In this document: positions 52,847 to 61,459 of the stretch, one piece after another | How the letters are laid out: every line of letters starts with the position of its first letter | Numbering within the stretch: position 1 is the stretch's first letter | Origin: Deltaproteobacteria bacterium | GTDB lineage: Bacteria; Desulfobacterota; GWC2-55-46 | Direction of reading: 5' to 3' | DNA: 64,000 bases | Assembly: GCA_019912665.1 (NCBI GenBank) | Contig: JAIOIE010000018.1 | Span: forward strand, 815,433 to 879,432 | Translations under genes and position numbers: made by a program | The notes under the pieces: model-generated | Database searches by the model: none | The model's input: only the letters and a program-made list of their open reading frames with translations | Told to the model about the DNA's origin: nothing

Positions 52847-54214
52847 ATGGGAAATCCGAGATTACTGATAATTGACGACGACGAGCACATCCGGACCCAG
52901 ATGAAATGGGCCCTTGTGCAGGACTACGATGTCTGCCTTGCAAGGGACGGCGAGCAGGCGATGGAGGCCCTCCAGGGAGGGGCATTCCCGCTCATACTGC
53001 TGGACCTGGGCCTTCCCCCGGACCCCGAAGGCACTTCCGAGGGGCTACGCCTTCTTGGAAGCATACTGGGCCATGACCCGGCTTCGAAGGTCATAGTGCT
53101 CACCGGCAACCCCGACCGTTCGGCCGCGCTCTCGGCAGTGTCCCTGGGCGCTCACGATTTCTTCACAAAGCCCATAGACCTCGAAGAGCTTAAGCACACT
53201 CTCAGGCGGGCCCATTACGTACACACCCTCGAGGCCGAGTACAAGGCACTCCAGATGCAGCCCGAGACCCATGTTTTCGGCGAGCTCACCGGAACGAGCG
53301 GCAGGATGCATGAGATTTTCTCGACCATAAGGAAGGTGGCCGGCAAGGACGTCCCCGTGCTCATAACCGGAGAGAGCGGCACTGGAAAGGAGCTCATAGC
53401 GCGCGCACTACATAGCCACAGCTCGCGTTCCGGCATGCCTCTGGTGGCAATAAACTGCGGCGCCATACCCGAGAACCTCATGGAAAGCGAGCTTTTCGGC
53501 CATGAAAAGGGCTCCTTTACCGGCGCGCACGCGAAAAAGGCCGGCAGGATAGAACTCGCCCAGGGCGGAACGCTCTTCCTGGACGAAATAGGAGAATTGC
53601 CGCTCCAGCTCCAGGTAAAGCTCCTCCGGTTCCTGCAGGACCACCGCATAGAGAAGGTCGGCGGCGGCGAACCCCTGCAAGTGGACTTGCGGGTCATAGC
53701 AGCCACTAACAGGGACCTTACCTCCCTTATAAAGGAGGGCCGGTACAGGGAAGACCTCTACTACAGGCTGGCGGTCGTGTCCATCGAGGTCCCGCCGCTC
53801 AGGGAACGCGGCGAGGACATAGTGCTCCTTGCCAGGACTTTCCTGAAGAAGTACTCGGAACCGTCCCAGGCTGAGCCGAAGCTTCTCAGCAGGGACGCCC
53901 TCGACGCCATCCTTGCGTATGACTGGCCCGGGAACGTGAGGGAGATGGAAAACAGGGTGCGGAGGGCCCTTGCGCTCTCCGAAGGTCCGGTCGTGACTTC
54001 ATCGGACCTCGGGTTTGCGGCAAAGAAACAGCCGCAGACCCTCGACCTGAGGAAGGCCAGGGAAAACCTCGATGTAAGACTCATATGCACCGCCATATCC
54101 ATGCACAACGGCAATATAAGCAAGGCCGCGGAGGAGCTGGGCTTGAGCAGACCCACCCTTCACCAGCTTGTAAAAAAATACAACATCACTACAAAGCTTG
54201 AAAGGAGCAATTGA
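52847..54214 (+). CDS. prsR: sigma-54-dependent response regulator PrsR (PEP-CTERM-box regulator)
   Basis: The 455-residue protein has a receiver domain with phospho-acceptor Asp near residue 53 (LILLDLGLPPD), a sigma-54 AAA+ domain with Walker A GESGTGKE near 174 and a C-terminal Fis-type helix-turn-helix (NISKAAEELGLSRPTLHQLV). The sigma-54-contact loop reads GSFTGA rather than GAFTGA. It is cotranscribed with prsK and is expected to act at the sigma-54 promoters of the PEP-CTERM genes at 57377 and 61272, probably through the repeated boxes upstream of them. Confidence 0.95.
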   Translation: MGNPRLLIIDDDEHIRTQMKWALVQDYDVCLARDGEQAMEALQGGAFPLILLDLGLPPDPEGTSEGLRLLGSILGHDPASKVIVLTGNPDRSAALSAVSLGAHDFFTKPIDLEELKHTLRRAHYVHTLEAEYKALQMQPETHVFGELTGTSGRMHEIFSTIRKVAGKDVPVLITGESGTGKELIARALHSHSSRSGMPLVAINCGAIPENLMESELFGHEKGSFTGAHAKKAGRIELAQGGTLFLDEIGELPLQLQVKLLRFLQDHRIEKVGGGEPLQVDLRVIAATNRDLTSLIKEGRYREDLYYRLAVVSIEVPPLRERGEDIVLLARTFLKKYSEPSQAEPKLLSRDALDAILAYDWPGNVREMENRVRRALALSEGPVVTSSDLGFAAKKQPQTLDLRKARENLDVRLICTAISMHNGNISKAAEELGLSRPTLHQLVKKYNITTKLERSN

Positions 54215-55536
54215 TGTCGCGAAATTTCACGAATCTCGCAGGCTTGATAAAGGAACGGAAGGCCCGCATAGGAATAATCGGGCTCGGCTATGTGGGGCTC
54301 CCCATAGTGCTCCGCTTCTGCGATGTGGGGTACAGGGTCACAGGGTTCGACGTCGACCCTGAAAAGGTCCGCCTCTTAAGAAAAGGCAAGTCTTATATAA
54401 AACACATCCCTTCGGGCCTCATATCGAGGCTGGTGAAGGGCAGAAATCCCGCCTTCGGGGCTACGTGCGACATGTCGGAGCTTGCCAGGATGGATGCGGT
54501 CATTATATGCGTGCCCACCCCGCTCTCGGACAAGCGCGAGCCCGACCTCTCTTATGTCGAGTCCACGGGCGCCGAGATAGCGAAATATCTCAGGCCGGGC
54601 CAGCTCGTCTCTCTCGAATCGACCACCTATCCGGGGACGACCAGCGAGCTCCTCCTTCCCATGCTCGAGGCGGGCGGGCTAAGAGCAGGCAAGGATTTTT
54701 TCCTCGTCTTCTCCCCCGAAAGGGAAGACCCCGGCCGGGTGGACTTCACCATAAAGACCACCCCGAAGATCGTCGGCGGGATAACCGCGAAATGCTCCGA
54801 GCTCGGCTCTGCCCTGTATTCCAGGATAGTCGATAGAGTTGTGCCCGTCTCCTCCACCCAGGTCGCGGAGATGACCAAGCTCCTCGAGAACATCTACAGG
54901 AGCGTCAATATAGCTATGGTGAACGAATTGAAGATGCTCTGTCACAGGATGGGCATCAATATCTGGGAGGTCATCGAGGCGTCCAAGACGAAGCCCTTCG
55001 GCTTCCAGGCTTTTTACCCCGGCCCGGGCCTGGGCGGGCACTGCATACCCATAGACCCGTTCTATCTCACCTGGAAGGCCAGGGAGTATGACTTCTCGAC
55101 CCGGTTCATAGAGCTTGCCGGGGAGATTAACTCCAATATGCCCTATTATGTAGTCACCAGGGTCATGGAGGCGCTTAACGAGCGTGGCAAGAGCCTCAAG
55201 GGCGCGAAACTCCTGGTCCTCGGCATCGCATATAAAAAGGATGTGGACGATCTGAGGGAGTCGCCGTCTTTAGAGCTCATCAGGATATTAAAGGAGAAAG
55301 GGGCGGAGGTCGGCTATAACGACCCCTACCTCCCCTTGGCAGTCAGCCACCGAAGGCATTTTAAAATGCGTTCTACCCCGCTTACGGAGGCGAATATCGG
55401 CAAGTACGACTGCGTGCTCATCGCGACCGACCATTCGTGCTACGATTACAGGTGGATAGCGAAAAATAGCAGGCTCGTGGTAGACACCAGGAACGCTACA
55501 GCCGGCCTTAAGAGGCGGAATATCGTAAAGGCCTGA
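54214..55536 (+). CDS. UDP-sugar 6-dehydrogenase (UDP-ManNAc/UDP-GalNAc dehydrogenase type)
   Basis: The 440-residue enzyme has the N-terminal NAD-binding segment GIIGLGYVGLPIVLRF, the catalytic Cys in GLGGHCIPIDPFYL near residue 274 and the C-terminal LGIAYKKDVDDLRESPSLEL. It oxidises the C6 hydroxyl of a UDP-N-acetylhexosamine to the uronate in two steps, as WbpO/WecC-type enzymes do. The start is the ATG at 54214 with GGAG 6 bases ahead, overlapping the prsR stop. With the epimerase that follows it could make UDP-GalNAcA or UDP-ManNAcA for the repeat unit. Confidence 0.93.
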   Translation: MSRNFTNLAGLIKERKARIGIIGLGYVGLPIVLRFCDVGYRVTGFDVDPEKVRLLRKGKSYIKHIPSGLISRLVKGRNPAFGATCDMSELARMDAVIICVPTPLSDKREPDLSYVESTGAEIAKYLRPGQLVSLESTTYPGTTSELLLPMLEAGGLRAGKDFFLVFSPEREDPGRVDFTIKTTPKIVGGITAKCSELGSALYSRIVDRVVPVSSTQVAEMTKLLENIYRSVNIAMVNELKMLCHRMGINIWEVIEASKTKPFGFQAFYPGPGLGGHCIPIDPFYLTWKAREYDFSTRFIELAGEINSNMPYYVVTRVMEALNERGKSLKGAKLLVLGIAYKKDVDDLRESPSLELIRILKEKGAEVGYNDPYLPLAVSHRRHFKMRSTPLTEANIGKYDCVLIATDHSCYDYRWIAKNSRLVVDTRNATAGLKRRNIVKA

Positions 55537-55555
55537 GGCCTGGAAAGGGACTGCG

Positions 55556-56506
55556 ATGCTCAGGTTCATGGTAACTGGCGGTGCGGGCTTCATAGGCTCG
55601 AACCTATCGGAGATGCTCCTCGTGAAGGGCCACTCCGTAACCGTTTTCGACAATCTCGCGACCGGCAGGGAGGAAAACCTATCCGGCATAATCAGCCGGA
55701 TAGATTTCATACGGGGGGACATACGCGACAAGGAGGCGCTTGAGGCCGCCATGAAGGGGATGGATTACGTAATCCATCTTGCGGCCCTCGGCTCAGTGCC
55801 CCGGTCGATAGAGGACCCGGCCACCACTCACGAGGTGAACGCCACGGGGACGCTCAACGTCCTTAACGCCGCGAGGTCGGCGGAGGTCAAACGGGTCGTA
55901 TGCGCCTCTTCCTCCTCTGTTTACGGCGACACCGCCGTGCTCCCGAAAGAGGAACAGATGACCCCCTCGCCTCTTTCGCCATATGCCGTCTCGAAGATAA
56001 CCGGGGAGTACTACTGCAAGGCCTTCCACAGGGTGTACGGGCTCGAGACCGTGTCCCTGAGGTATTTTAACGTGTACGGCAGGAGGCAGGACCCGAATTC
56101 GCAGTACGCCGCCGTTATACCGAGGTTTGTTGACGCAATGCTCCGCGGGAAGAGCCCGGTAATCTACGGCGACGGCGAGCAATCAAGGGACTTCACATTC
56201 GTGGACGACTGCAACCAGGCCAACATAAAAGCCTGCTTCGCCAGTGGCTGCGAGGGCATGCATTTCAACGTGGGTTACGGGAGCAAGGTGAGCATAAACG
56301 ACCTCTTCGGGAAGATACGCGACTCTCTCGGCTCAAAGGTCGAGCCCGCTTACGCTCCGCCCAGGAAGGGAGACGTAAGGGACTCCCTTGCCGCTATTTC
56401 AAGAGCAAAAGAGCTTCTCGGATATGAGCCGGAAAACGGCATAGACGAAGGCATCAGGAAGACGGTCCGGTGGTACCTTGAGAGCTACGGAAAGCTTGCG
56501 GGTTGA
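55556..56506 (+). CDS. NAD-dependent UDP-sugar 4-epimerase (WbpP/GalE type)
   Basis: The 316-residue short-chain dehydrogenase/reductase has TGGAGFIGSNLSEMLL at the N-terminus, the catalytic SSSVYGD ... SPYAVSKITGEYY (Tyr and Lys near 142-146) and RYFNVYGRRQDPNSQYAAVI, typical of the UDP-GlcNAc 4-epimerase branch. It would supply UDP-GalNAc to the preceding dehydrogenase. It lies 19 bases after that gene and is the last gene of the prsK-prsR-UDP-sugar run. Confidence 0.93.
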   Translation: MLRFMVTGGAGFIGSNLSEMLLVKGHSVTVFDNLATGREENLSGIISRIDFIRGDIRDKEALEAAMKGMDYVIHLAALGSVPRSIEDPATTHEVNATGTLNVLNAARSAEVKRVVCASSSSVYGDTAVLPKEEQMTPSPLSPYAVSKITGEYYCKAFHRVYGLETVSLRYFNVYGRRQDPNSQYAAVIPRFVDAMLRGKSPVIYGDGEQSRDFTFVDDCNQANIKACFASGCEGMHFNVGYGSKVSINDLFGKIRDSLGSKVEPAYAPPRKGDVRDSLAAISRAKELLGYEPENGIDEGIRKTVRWYLESYGKLAG

Positions 56507-56566
56507 GAAACGAATCTGCCCACGTCCTGCGTGCCGGAGTGGAAATCCCGGCGCAAGGCGATGGGG

Positions 56567-57331
56567 TCAGCTCTTTCTCCTCCTGAGGCGGCCGTGCAGA
56601 TAGGCCCCGACAAGCCCGCTCCCGAGGAGTATAAGGGTGCCTGGCTCCGGGACCTTCCTGGATTCAGCGTCATAGGAGAATTTGGCGAACATGGTAATGT
56701 CCACGTCATCGCCGGTTTTTTTCACCTTGCTGTTATAAAAGTCGAAATGTATGACATACTCAGGGTCCAGGAGCCTTGTATCGATCGAGAACGCCGCGTA
56801 GTACATCTGGCCGTCCTGGTAAGTCTTGAACCCGTTCATTGCCCTGTACATCGTGTCGTATACCTGGGTCATGTCATTTTCATTGAAATAGAACCCGTAC
56901 TCGTAGAAGTAGGTCGGAAAGACCTCATGCTGCTCCAGGTCTCCGATATCCCAATCGTTTGTCTCAGCCAGTTTCAGATACGTCTCGTCAACGGGCGGGG
57001 TCCCGTACGACATGTCCGAAGTGACATTGATGGGGGCTCCGTTTATCGTGAACGAGCCCAGGCTCGCGCCCTCATCGGAATACTCGAGTGACGGCAGGAC
57101 AGCTATCGAAAGGTAAAACAAATCCGAGATATCATTATATCTGCTCGGATTGAGAAATGCATATAATGTGAAAACATCGTCGTTCGCTACGATAGTCTTT
57201 GTGCTGTAATCGTAGCTGCCTCCCTCTATATCGAGCTGAAGGGCCGGAAGCGCATGGCTTATTGAGGGAGCAAGGCCCAGGAAAGAGGCGGCAACGGCTG
57301 TGGACAGAACATATTTAAGCTTGCTTAGCAT
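56567..57331 (-). CDS. PEP-CTERM sorted surface protein, copy 1 (choice-of-anchor N-like)
   Basis: The 254-residue protein has a signal peptide (MLSKLKYVLSTAVAASFLGL, cleaved near SISHA) and ends with the PEP-CTERM sorting tail: KVPEPGTLILLGSG, a hydrophobic span, then a basic RLRRRKS cluster. The mature part (ALQLDIEGGSYD, IVANDDVFTLYAFL, TPPVDETY) resembles the group NCBI names choice-of-anchor N. The ATG at 57331 is fixed by a GGAG site 7 bases ahead. It would be exported, processed by XrtA and linked to the surface or matrix. The promoter at 57377 is of the sigma-54 type. Copy 2 at 60486 is a close paralogue. Confidence 0.93.
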   Translation of the reverse strand: MLSKLKYVLSTAVAASFLGLAPSISHALPALQLDIEGGSYDYSTKTIVANDDVFTLYAFLNPSRYNDISDLFYLSIAVLPSLEYSDEGASLGSFTINGAPINVTSDMSYGTPPVDETYLKLAETNDWDIGDLEQHEVFPTYFYEYGFYFNENDMTQVYDTMYRAMNGFKTYQDGQMYYAAFSIDTRLLDPEYVIHFDFYNSKVKKTGDDVDITMFAKFSYDAESRKVPEPGTLILLGSGLVGAYLHGRLRRRKS

Positions 57332-57376
57332 GATGCGGCTCCATTTCATGATGCTTTTATCTTTGAGGTTATAGAT

Positions 57377-57392
57377 AGCAACAGCTGTGCCA
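57377..57392 (-). promoter_or_regulatory. sigma-54 promoter of PEP-CTERM gene copy 1
   Basis: On the minus strand the sequence is TGGCACAGCTGTTGCT: a consensus -24 TGGCAC, five bases, and -12 TTGCT, with GG and GC exactly 10 bases apart. Initiation near 57366 gives a 35-base leader before the ATG at 57331. The same 16-mer recurs with one change at 61272-61287. PrsR is the likely activator. Confidence 0.85.
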
Positions 57393-57465
57393 AAGCATTT
57401 TTTGCTGAAAAAAGACAGCATTATCAAGCCATTACAATGACCAAGCCGTCCCGCTTAGGATAGTT

Positions 57466-57482
57466 TGTAAAGCAACCTGACA
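57466..57482. promoter_or_regulatory. PrsR-box candidate, 74 bp upstream of the -24 element
   Basis: TGTAAAGCAACCTGACA is an imperfect inverted repeat (TGTAA, 7-base spacer, TGACA). Read in the direction of the gene it is TGTCAGGTTGCTTTACA, which matches the box at 61362-61378 in 15 of 17 bases. The distance to the sigma-54 promoter is the same in both promoters within one base. Typical for an enhancer site of an NtrC-type activator. Confidence 0.6.
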
Positions 57483-57562
57483 AATGGAAGCACTATCCGG
57501 AAATCCTTACAAAGACAAATTGCTTTTGAATTCAACTATTTATGCGTACCGCCCGAAAAGAC

Positions 57563-57579
57563 TGTAAGGATTTTTTACA
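57563..57579. promoter_or_regulatory. PrsR-box candidate, perfect inverted repeat
   Basis: TGTAAGGATTTTTTACA has perfect TGTAA/TTACA arms with a 7-base spacer (arms extend to 7 bp with the flanking AC and GT). It lies 171 bp upstream of the -24 element of the minus-strand gene and 44-60 bp upstream of the prsT start, so it could serve either gene. Confidence 0.55.
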
Positions 57580-57622
57580 GTACTCACACAACCCAAAAGA
57601 TCAATCCCCTAGGAGAGTCTGC

Positions 57623-59902
57623 ATGCTATCCTCGATTAGATCCATGCTTCTGTTCCTTTTGGCATTTTTTGTGCTCTCCTGCGGGGCAAGCGCCGAGAAA
57701 AAATTCGAAAGCCATATGCGCAAGGGCAAAGCGCACATGGAGACGGCCAAATACAGGGAAGCCGTCCTTGAATTCAAGAACGCCACAAAGGCAGACCCTG
57801 AGAGCGCGGAGGCCCGCTATCTCCTCGGCACGGCCCTCATGTCCTCCGGCGGGGTCCCGAACATGCAGCTCGCGTACAGGGAGTTCAGCGCGGCAGTAGA
57901 CCTGGATCCCGGGTTAATTGACGCGCAGTTAAAAGTTGGGGAGTTCATGCTGCTTTCGAGGGATTTCGAGGGCGCCAAGGAAAAGGCCAGGCTTGTGCTC
58001 GGAGCGGAACCTGAAAGGTTCGAGGCGAAGATGCTCCTTTCCGGCGCGCTGGCGGCAAGCGGCGACCATTCCTCGGCGCTTGCCATACTCGACGGACTGA
58101 TAGCGGCAAGGCCGGATGATATGAAGCCCTACATGGCCGCGGCATCCATCCACCTGTCGAGGAAAGACTCGAGGAGGGCCGAGGCGGTACTCAGAAAAGC
58201 AGTCGAGGCCAAAGCCGGTTCCCTGGAGGCCCGCATCGCACTCGCAGACCTTTACCTCGGCCAGGGAAAGAATGACGAAGCCCGGGCCGAATTGGAAAAA
58301 AATATCGAGCTCAACAAGGAGAGCCAGGACGCGCTTCTGGCCCTCGGCTCATTTTACTTTGCCACGGGCATGACGGAGGAGGCTGAAAGCACCTTCATTT
58401 CCGCAATAGATCTCAAGCCCGGGAGCCCGAAAGGCTATATCGCGCTTTCGGATTTCCTGGCCGCTTCGGGAAGGGATACTGGAGAGGCGGCCAAGATCCT
58501 GGAAAGAGGCATACAAAAGAGCGGTGACATGGCCCTGAGAAAAAGGCTTTCGGCCCTGAGGATAGATACGGGCGACCTGAAAGAGGCAGAGGAGGAGATC
58601 GAAACCATCCTTAAAAAGAGCCCGAAGGACCCCGAAGGACTGTATCTCAGGGGCAAGCTCCTTCTTGCCAGGAGGGACTACCAGGGCGCAATAGGCGACC
58701 TCAAGGCCTCCTTGAAGGCAAACCCACTTTCCCCTCAGGCCCATTTCGCGCTGGGACTCGCGTATCAGGCGGATGGGAACGCGCAAATGGCGAAATCCGA
58801 GTTCCTCGAGGCATTAAGGATCTCACCCGGGTTTTCCGCCGCGAGGCTTGCGCTCGCCGCAGCCTATCTGAGCTCAGACGAACTTCGCCTTGCCGCCGAG
58901 GAGGCTAAAAAGGTCTTGTTAAAGAGCCCTGGCCATCCCGGGGCGAACCTTTTAATGGGAGACGTATCGCTCAAGGAGAATAAGTACAGGGAGGCAGTGG
59001 AGTTTTTCAGGAAAACCATTAAATCTGCCCCGACGGACGCGAGGGGTTATGTCCGCCTCGGCACAGCGCTTGAGCTCCTGGGCGAGCACAGGGCAGCACT
59101 TGACGCTTTCGAGCGCGCGTATGCAATCGACCCGAGGCTCCTCAATGTCCTGTCGATGATAGCCTCCATACATATCTCAAATAAGGATGCGGACGGGGCC
59201 ATCGCAAGGGTGGGCTCGGAGATTGAAAAATCCAAGGACAACCCCCATTTGCACCATCTGCTTGGCCGTCTTTACATGTTAACGAAGGACTTCGGCAAGG
59301 CTGAAGCCCGATTCAAGAGAACGCTCCAGCTCAAAAACGACCTTACAGCCGTTTACCTGGATTTGGGGAGCCTCTACGCGCTCAGGGGCTCGCTGGATGA
59401 GGCTGTCAGACAGTACGAAGAGGCCGTAAGGCTCGACCCGGACCTCGTCTCCGGGCATATGGTGCTGGCTGTGCTCCATGAAAAGGAAGGGAGGAAAAAA
59501 GAGGCGGTCGAGAGCTATAAGCGCGCCCTCGAAATAAAACCTCAATTCGTCCCGGCAGCGAACAACCTTGCATGGCTTTACGCAGAGGGAGCGGGCAATA
59601 TCGACGTCGCCCTTTCGCTCGCGGAAATGGCGAAATCGCTATCTCCGGAAGACCCGAACATATCAGACACGCTGGGCTGGATATATTACAAAAAAGGGGT
59701 ATACCTCAAGGCCATTTCGCTTCTCAAGGAGAGCGTGGAAAAACAGCCGGATAATCCCGTAATCAGATATCACCTCGGCATGGCATACTACAATAAGGGG
59801 GACGCGGGGCTTGCCAAAACGGAATTGAAAAAAGCCCTGAGCCTTAAGGGCGACTTCCAGGGTTCGAAAGAGGCAAGAGAGGTGCTTGGAAAGCTCAAAT
59901 GA
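57623..59902 (+). CDS. prsT: PEP-CTERM system TPR-repeat lipoprotein PrsT
   Basis: The 759-residue protein has a lipoprotein signal (RSMLLFLLAFFVLSC with Cys20) and then tandem tetratricopeptide repeats over almost its whole length (for example AKYREAVLEFKNATKADPES, YREAVEFFRKTIKSAPTDAR, LDEAVRQYEEAVRLDPDLVS, KKEAVESYKRALEIKPQFVP). It matches PrsT, a TPR protein consistently linked to PrsK/PrsR. It lies divergently from PEP-CTERM copy 1 and sits between the two copies. The start ATG at 57623 follows AGGAGAG; the frame is open further upstream without protein character. A scaffold role for export or surface assembly is inferred. Confidence 0.93.
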   Translation: MLSSIRSMLLFLLAFFVLSCGASAEKKFESHMRKGKAHMETAKYREAVLEFKNATKADPESAEARYLLGTALMSSGGVPNMQLAYREFSAAVDLDPGLIDAQLKVGEFMLLSRDFEGAKEKARLVLGAEPERFEAKMLLSGALAASGDHSSALAILDGLIAARPDDMKPYMAAASIHLSRKDSRRAEAVLRKAVEAKAGSLEARIALADLYLGQGKNDEARAELEKNIELNKESQDALLALGSFYFATGMTEEAESTFISAIDLKPGSPKGYIALSDFLAASGRDTGEAAKILERGIQKSGDMALRKRLSALRIDTGDLKEAEEEIETILKKSPKDPEGLYLRGKLLLARRDYQGAIGDLKASLKANPLSPQAHFALGLAYQADGNAQMAKSEFLEALRISPGFSAARLALAAAYLSSDELRLAAEEAKKVLLKSPGHPGANLLMGDVSLKENKYREAVEFFRKTIKSAPTDARGYVRLGTALELLGEHRAALDAFERAYAIDPRLLNVLSMIASIHISNKDADGAIARVGSEIEKSKDNPHLHHLLGRLYMLTKDFGKAEARFKRTLQLKNDLTAVYLDLGSLYALRGSLDEAVRQYEEAVRLDPDLVSGHMVLAVLHEKEGRKKEAVESYKRALEIKPQFVPAANNLAWLYAEGAGNIDVALSLAEMAKSLSPEDPNISDTLGWIYYKKGVYLKAISLLKESVEKQPDNPVIRYHLGMAYYNKGDAGLAKTELKKALSLKGDFQGSKEAREVLGKLK

Positions 59903-59994
59903 CGAATAAGTTTCCCCAAGGTTCCGGCCTGAGTTGAAGAGAGCTTTTAGAGTCAGGAGAGTGAAGATTTTTAGTTTAACTGTACTAGACCAAT

Positions 59995-60028
59995 AAAAAA
60001 ACCGGCCAGTCAGCGGCCGGTTTTTTTT
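59995..60028. terminator. bidirectional rho-independent terminator
   Basis: A 6-bp perfect GC stem (CCGGCC and GGCCGG, plus a few flanking pairs) with a short loop is flanked by an A-run on the left and eight T residues on the right. It ends the prsT transcript in the plus direction and the transcript of the PilZ gene in the minus direction. Confidence 0.85.
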
Positions 60029-60085
60029 ATTTCAGCAGATTAGAACAAAGGAGAGCTTGGCTGGTCCAAAAGCAGCGCACCATCT

Positions 60086-60445
60086 TTATATAAATCTCAG
60101 CCCGGCCCTTGCAGGGCCTCCTCCGACACGGGTTTTCCAGACGATTATTGCGCTTGCCTCCAGATCAAAATCCTCGACCACGACCCTGAAGGTCTTTCCC
60201 TCCGGGATATCGCCGGTTGCGAGGACGCCTATCCCGCGTTCGCAGATATCAACGACCTTCGCCCTTATGCTTTCCCTATCCGCGGTGAGGACGCAGTCCT
60301 TGCCTACCCTTGCCCTTACATCCTTCCGCTTTTCCCGCCCTTCCGTTTTGCCTTCAAAGCCGCAGTAAGGACATCTTACGATAGTGGTCGTATATAAGGC
60401 CGTGTAGAAGGCGTTCCTGCACCTGGGACAATCGTGTAATTCCAT
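60086..60445 (-). CDS. zinc-ribbon plus PilZ domain protein (second copy)
   Basis: The 119-residue protein has the same order as the one at 9191: a zinc ribbon (CPRCRNAF and CPYCGFEG, about 18 residues apart), then a PilZ domain with RKDVR (RxxxR) near residue 40 and DICERGIG, where Cys replaces the Ser of DxSxxG. The arginine motif is better kept here than in the first copy, while the Ser is lost. It lies 40 bases downstream of PEP-CTERM copy 2 and probably shares its promoter. Confidence 0.82.
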   Translation of the reverse strand: MELHDCPRCRNAFYTALYTTTIVRCPYCGFEGKTEGREKRKDVRARVGKDCVLTADRESIRAKVVDICERGIGVLATGDIPEGKTFRVVVEDFDLEASAIIVWKTRVGGGPARAGLRFI

Positions 60446-60485
60446 TATTACCCAAGGCCGAATTTGAATTTGCCGCGTGGAGCCT

Positions 60486-61229
60486 TTAGCTCCTCTTCCT
60501 CCTCAGGCGGCTGTGGGCATAGAAGCCTACCATGCCGCTTCCGAGGAGTATTAACGTGCCGGGCTCAGGCACCTTCTTTGATTCCGCGTCATGCGAGAAC
60601 GGCGCGAACATCGAGATATCGATGTCGCCTCCTCTTTTAACTTTCGTGTTGTAAAGGTCGAAATGGAGTACATAGTCGGCGGCAAGCTGGGTGGTGTCGA
60701 TTGAGAACGAAATGTAATACATGAGGCCGTTCTCAGTTTCTACGGTCCCGGTGGTCGCCCGGTCCTGGGTATTGTACCTGGCGGTAGTAAGGTTCTCGTC
60801 GAATTGGAACTCGTGCTCGTAGAAGTAGGTCGGGTAGACGTCATGGGGCCCCAGGTCGTTTCCGTCGAGAGTATTATAGTACTCCTCGACAGGCGGGGTC
60901 CCGTAATACATATCCGAAGTGACATCATAGCTTACCCCGTTAAGGGTAAAAGACCCCAGGTCCAGGCCTTCCGAGTCATACCCGAGAGAGGGCAGGACAG
61001 CGACCGAGAGATAGAACGAATCGCTTAAGAGATTAGAGTCGTTCGTTCTCAGGAACGCGTAAAGCGTAAACGGGTCGGAGTTGGCCACTATCGTCTGGGT
61101 AGTGGAATCATAACTGCCCCCCTCTATATCGAGCTGCAGGGCAGGAACCGCATGGCTTGTGCTCGGCTTGAATCCCAGCACCAGAACGGCAGCCACGGCC
61201 AGCATGGAATATTTTATCTTGGCAAGCAT
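60486..61229 (-). CDS. PEP-CTERM sorted surface protein, copy 2 (choice-of-anchor N-like)
   Basis: The 247-residue protein has a signal peptide (MLAKIKYSMLAVAAVLVLGF, cleaved near STSHA) and the sorting tail KVPEPGTLILLGSG, hydrophobic stretch, RLRRKRS. It is paralogous to copy 1 along its whole length (shared PALQLDIEGGSYD, TIVAN, FTLYAFL, YGTPPV, YPTYFYE, FSIDT), so the pair arose by duplication. The ATG at 61229 has GGGGGAG 5 bases ahead. Transcription would start from the sigma-54 promoter at 61272. Substrate of XrtA by inference from the tail. Confidence 0.93.
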   Translation of the reverse strand: MLAKIKYSMLAVAAVLVLGFKPSTSHAVPALQLDIEGGSYDSTTQTIVANSDPFTLYAFLRTNDSNLLSDSFYLSVAVLPSLGYDSEGLDLGSFTLNGVSYDVTSDMYYGTPPVEEYYNTLDGNDLGPHDVYPTYFYEHEFQFDENLTTARYNTQDRATTGTVETENGLMYYISFSIDTTQLAADYVLHFDLYNTKVKRGGDIDISMFAPFSHDAESKKVPEPGTLILLGSGMVGFYAHSRLRRKRS

Positions 61230-61271
61230 GAATCTCCCCCTTTTAAACATGCCATTATTGCCTTGATATTA

Positions 61272-61287
61272 AGCAACAGCCGTGCCA
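61272..61287 (-). promoter_or_regulatory. sigma-54 promoter of PEP-CTERM gene copy 2
   Basis: On the minus strand the sequence is TGGCACGGCTGTTGCT, with consensus -24 TGGCAC and -12 TTGCT and GG and GC 10 bases apart. It differs from the promoter at 57377 by one base. Predicted initiation near 61261 gives a leader of about 32 bases. Confidence 0.85.
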
Positions 61288-61361
61288 AGCCGTTCTTTTT
61301 ATCTAAAAACAAACTGATTTTGAGCAGTTACAAAAAACCCGGCGCTTTCACATGACAGGGC

Positions 61362-61378
61362 TGTAAAGTAAGCTGACA
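61362..61378. promoter_or_regulatory. PrsR-box candidate, 75 bp upstream of the -24 element
   Basis: TGTAAAGTAAGCTGACA (TGTAA, 7 bases, TGACA) matches the box at 57466-57482 in 15 of 17 bases and at the same distance from its promoter. A further TTACA half-site stands 41 bp upstream of the -24 element (61328-61332), as at 57432-57436 for copy 1. Confidence 0.6.
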
Positions 61379-61459
61379 GAAAGCGCAGGGGCATGGAAGG
61401 TCCTTTGCAAAATATTCTTCACTAATTTCAAAGCGTTACGGCTCAAGCGCCGCCGCGGC

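Noticed and set aside
60780-60787. GGCGGTAG on the plus strand inside PEP-CTERM gene copy 2
   Set aside because: It is antisense to the gene and lacks the rest of the ops consensus.
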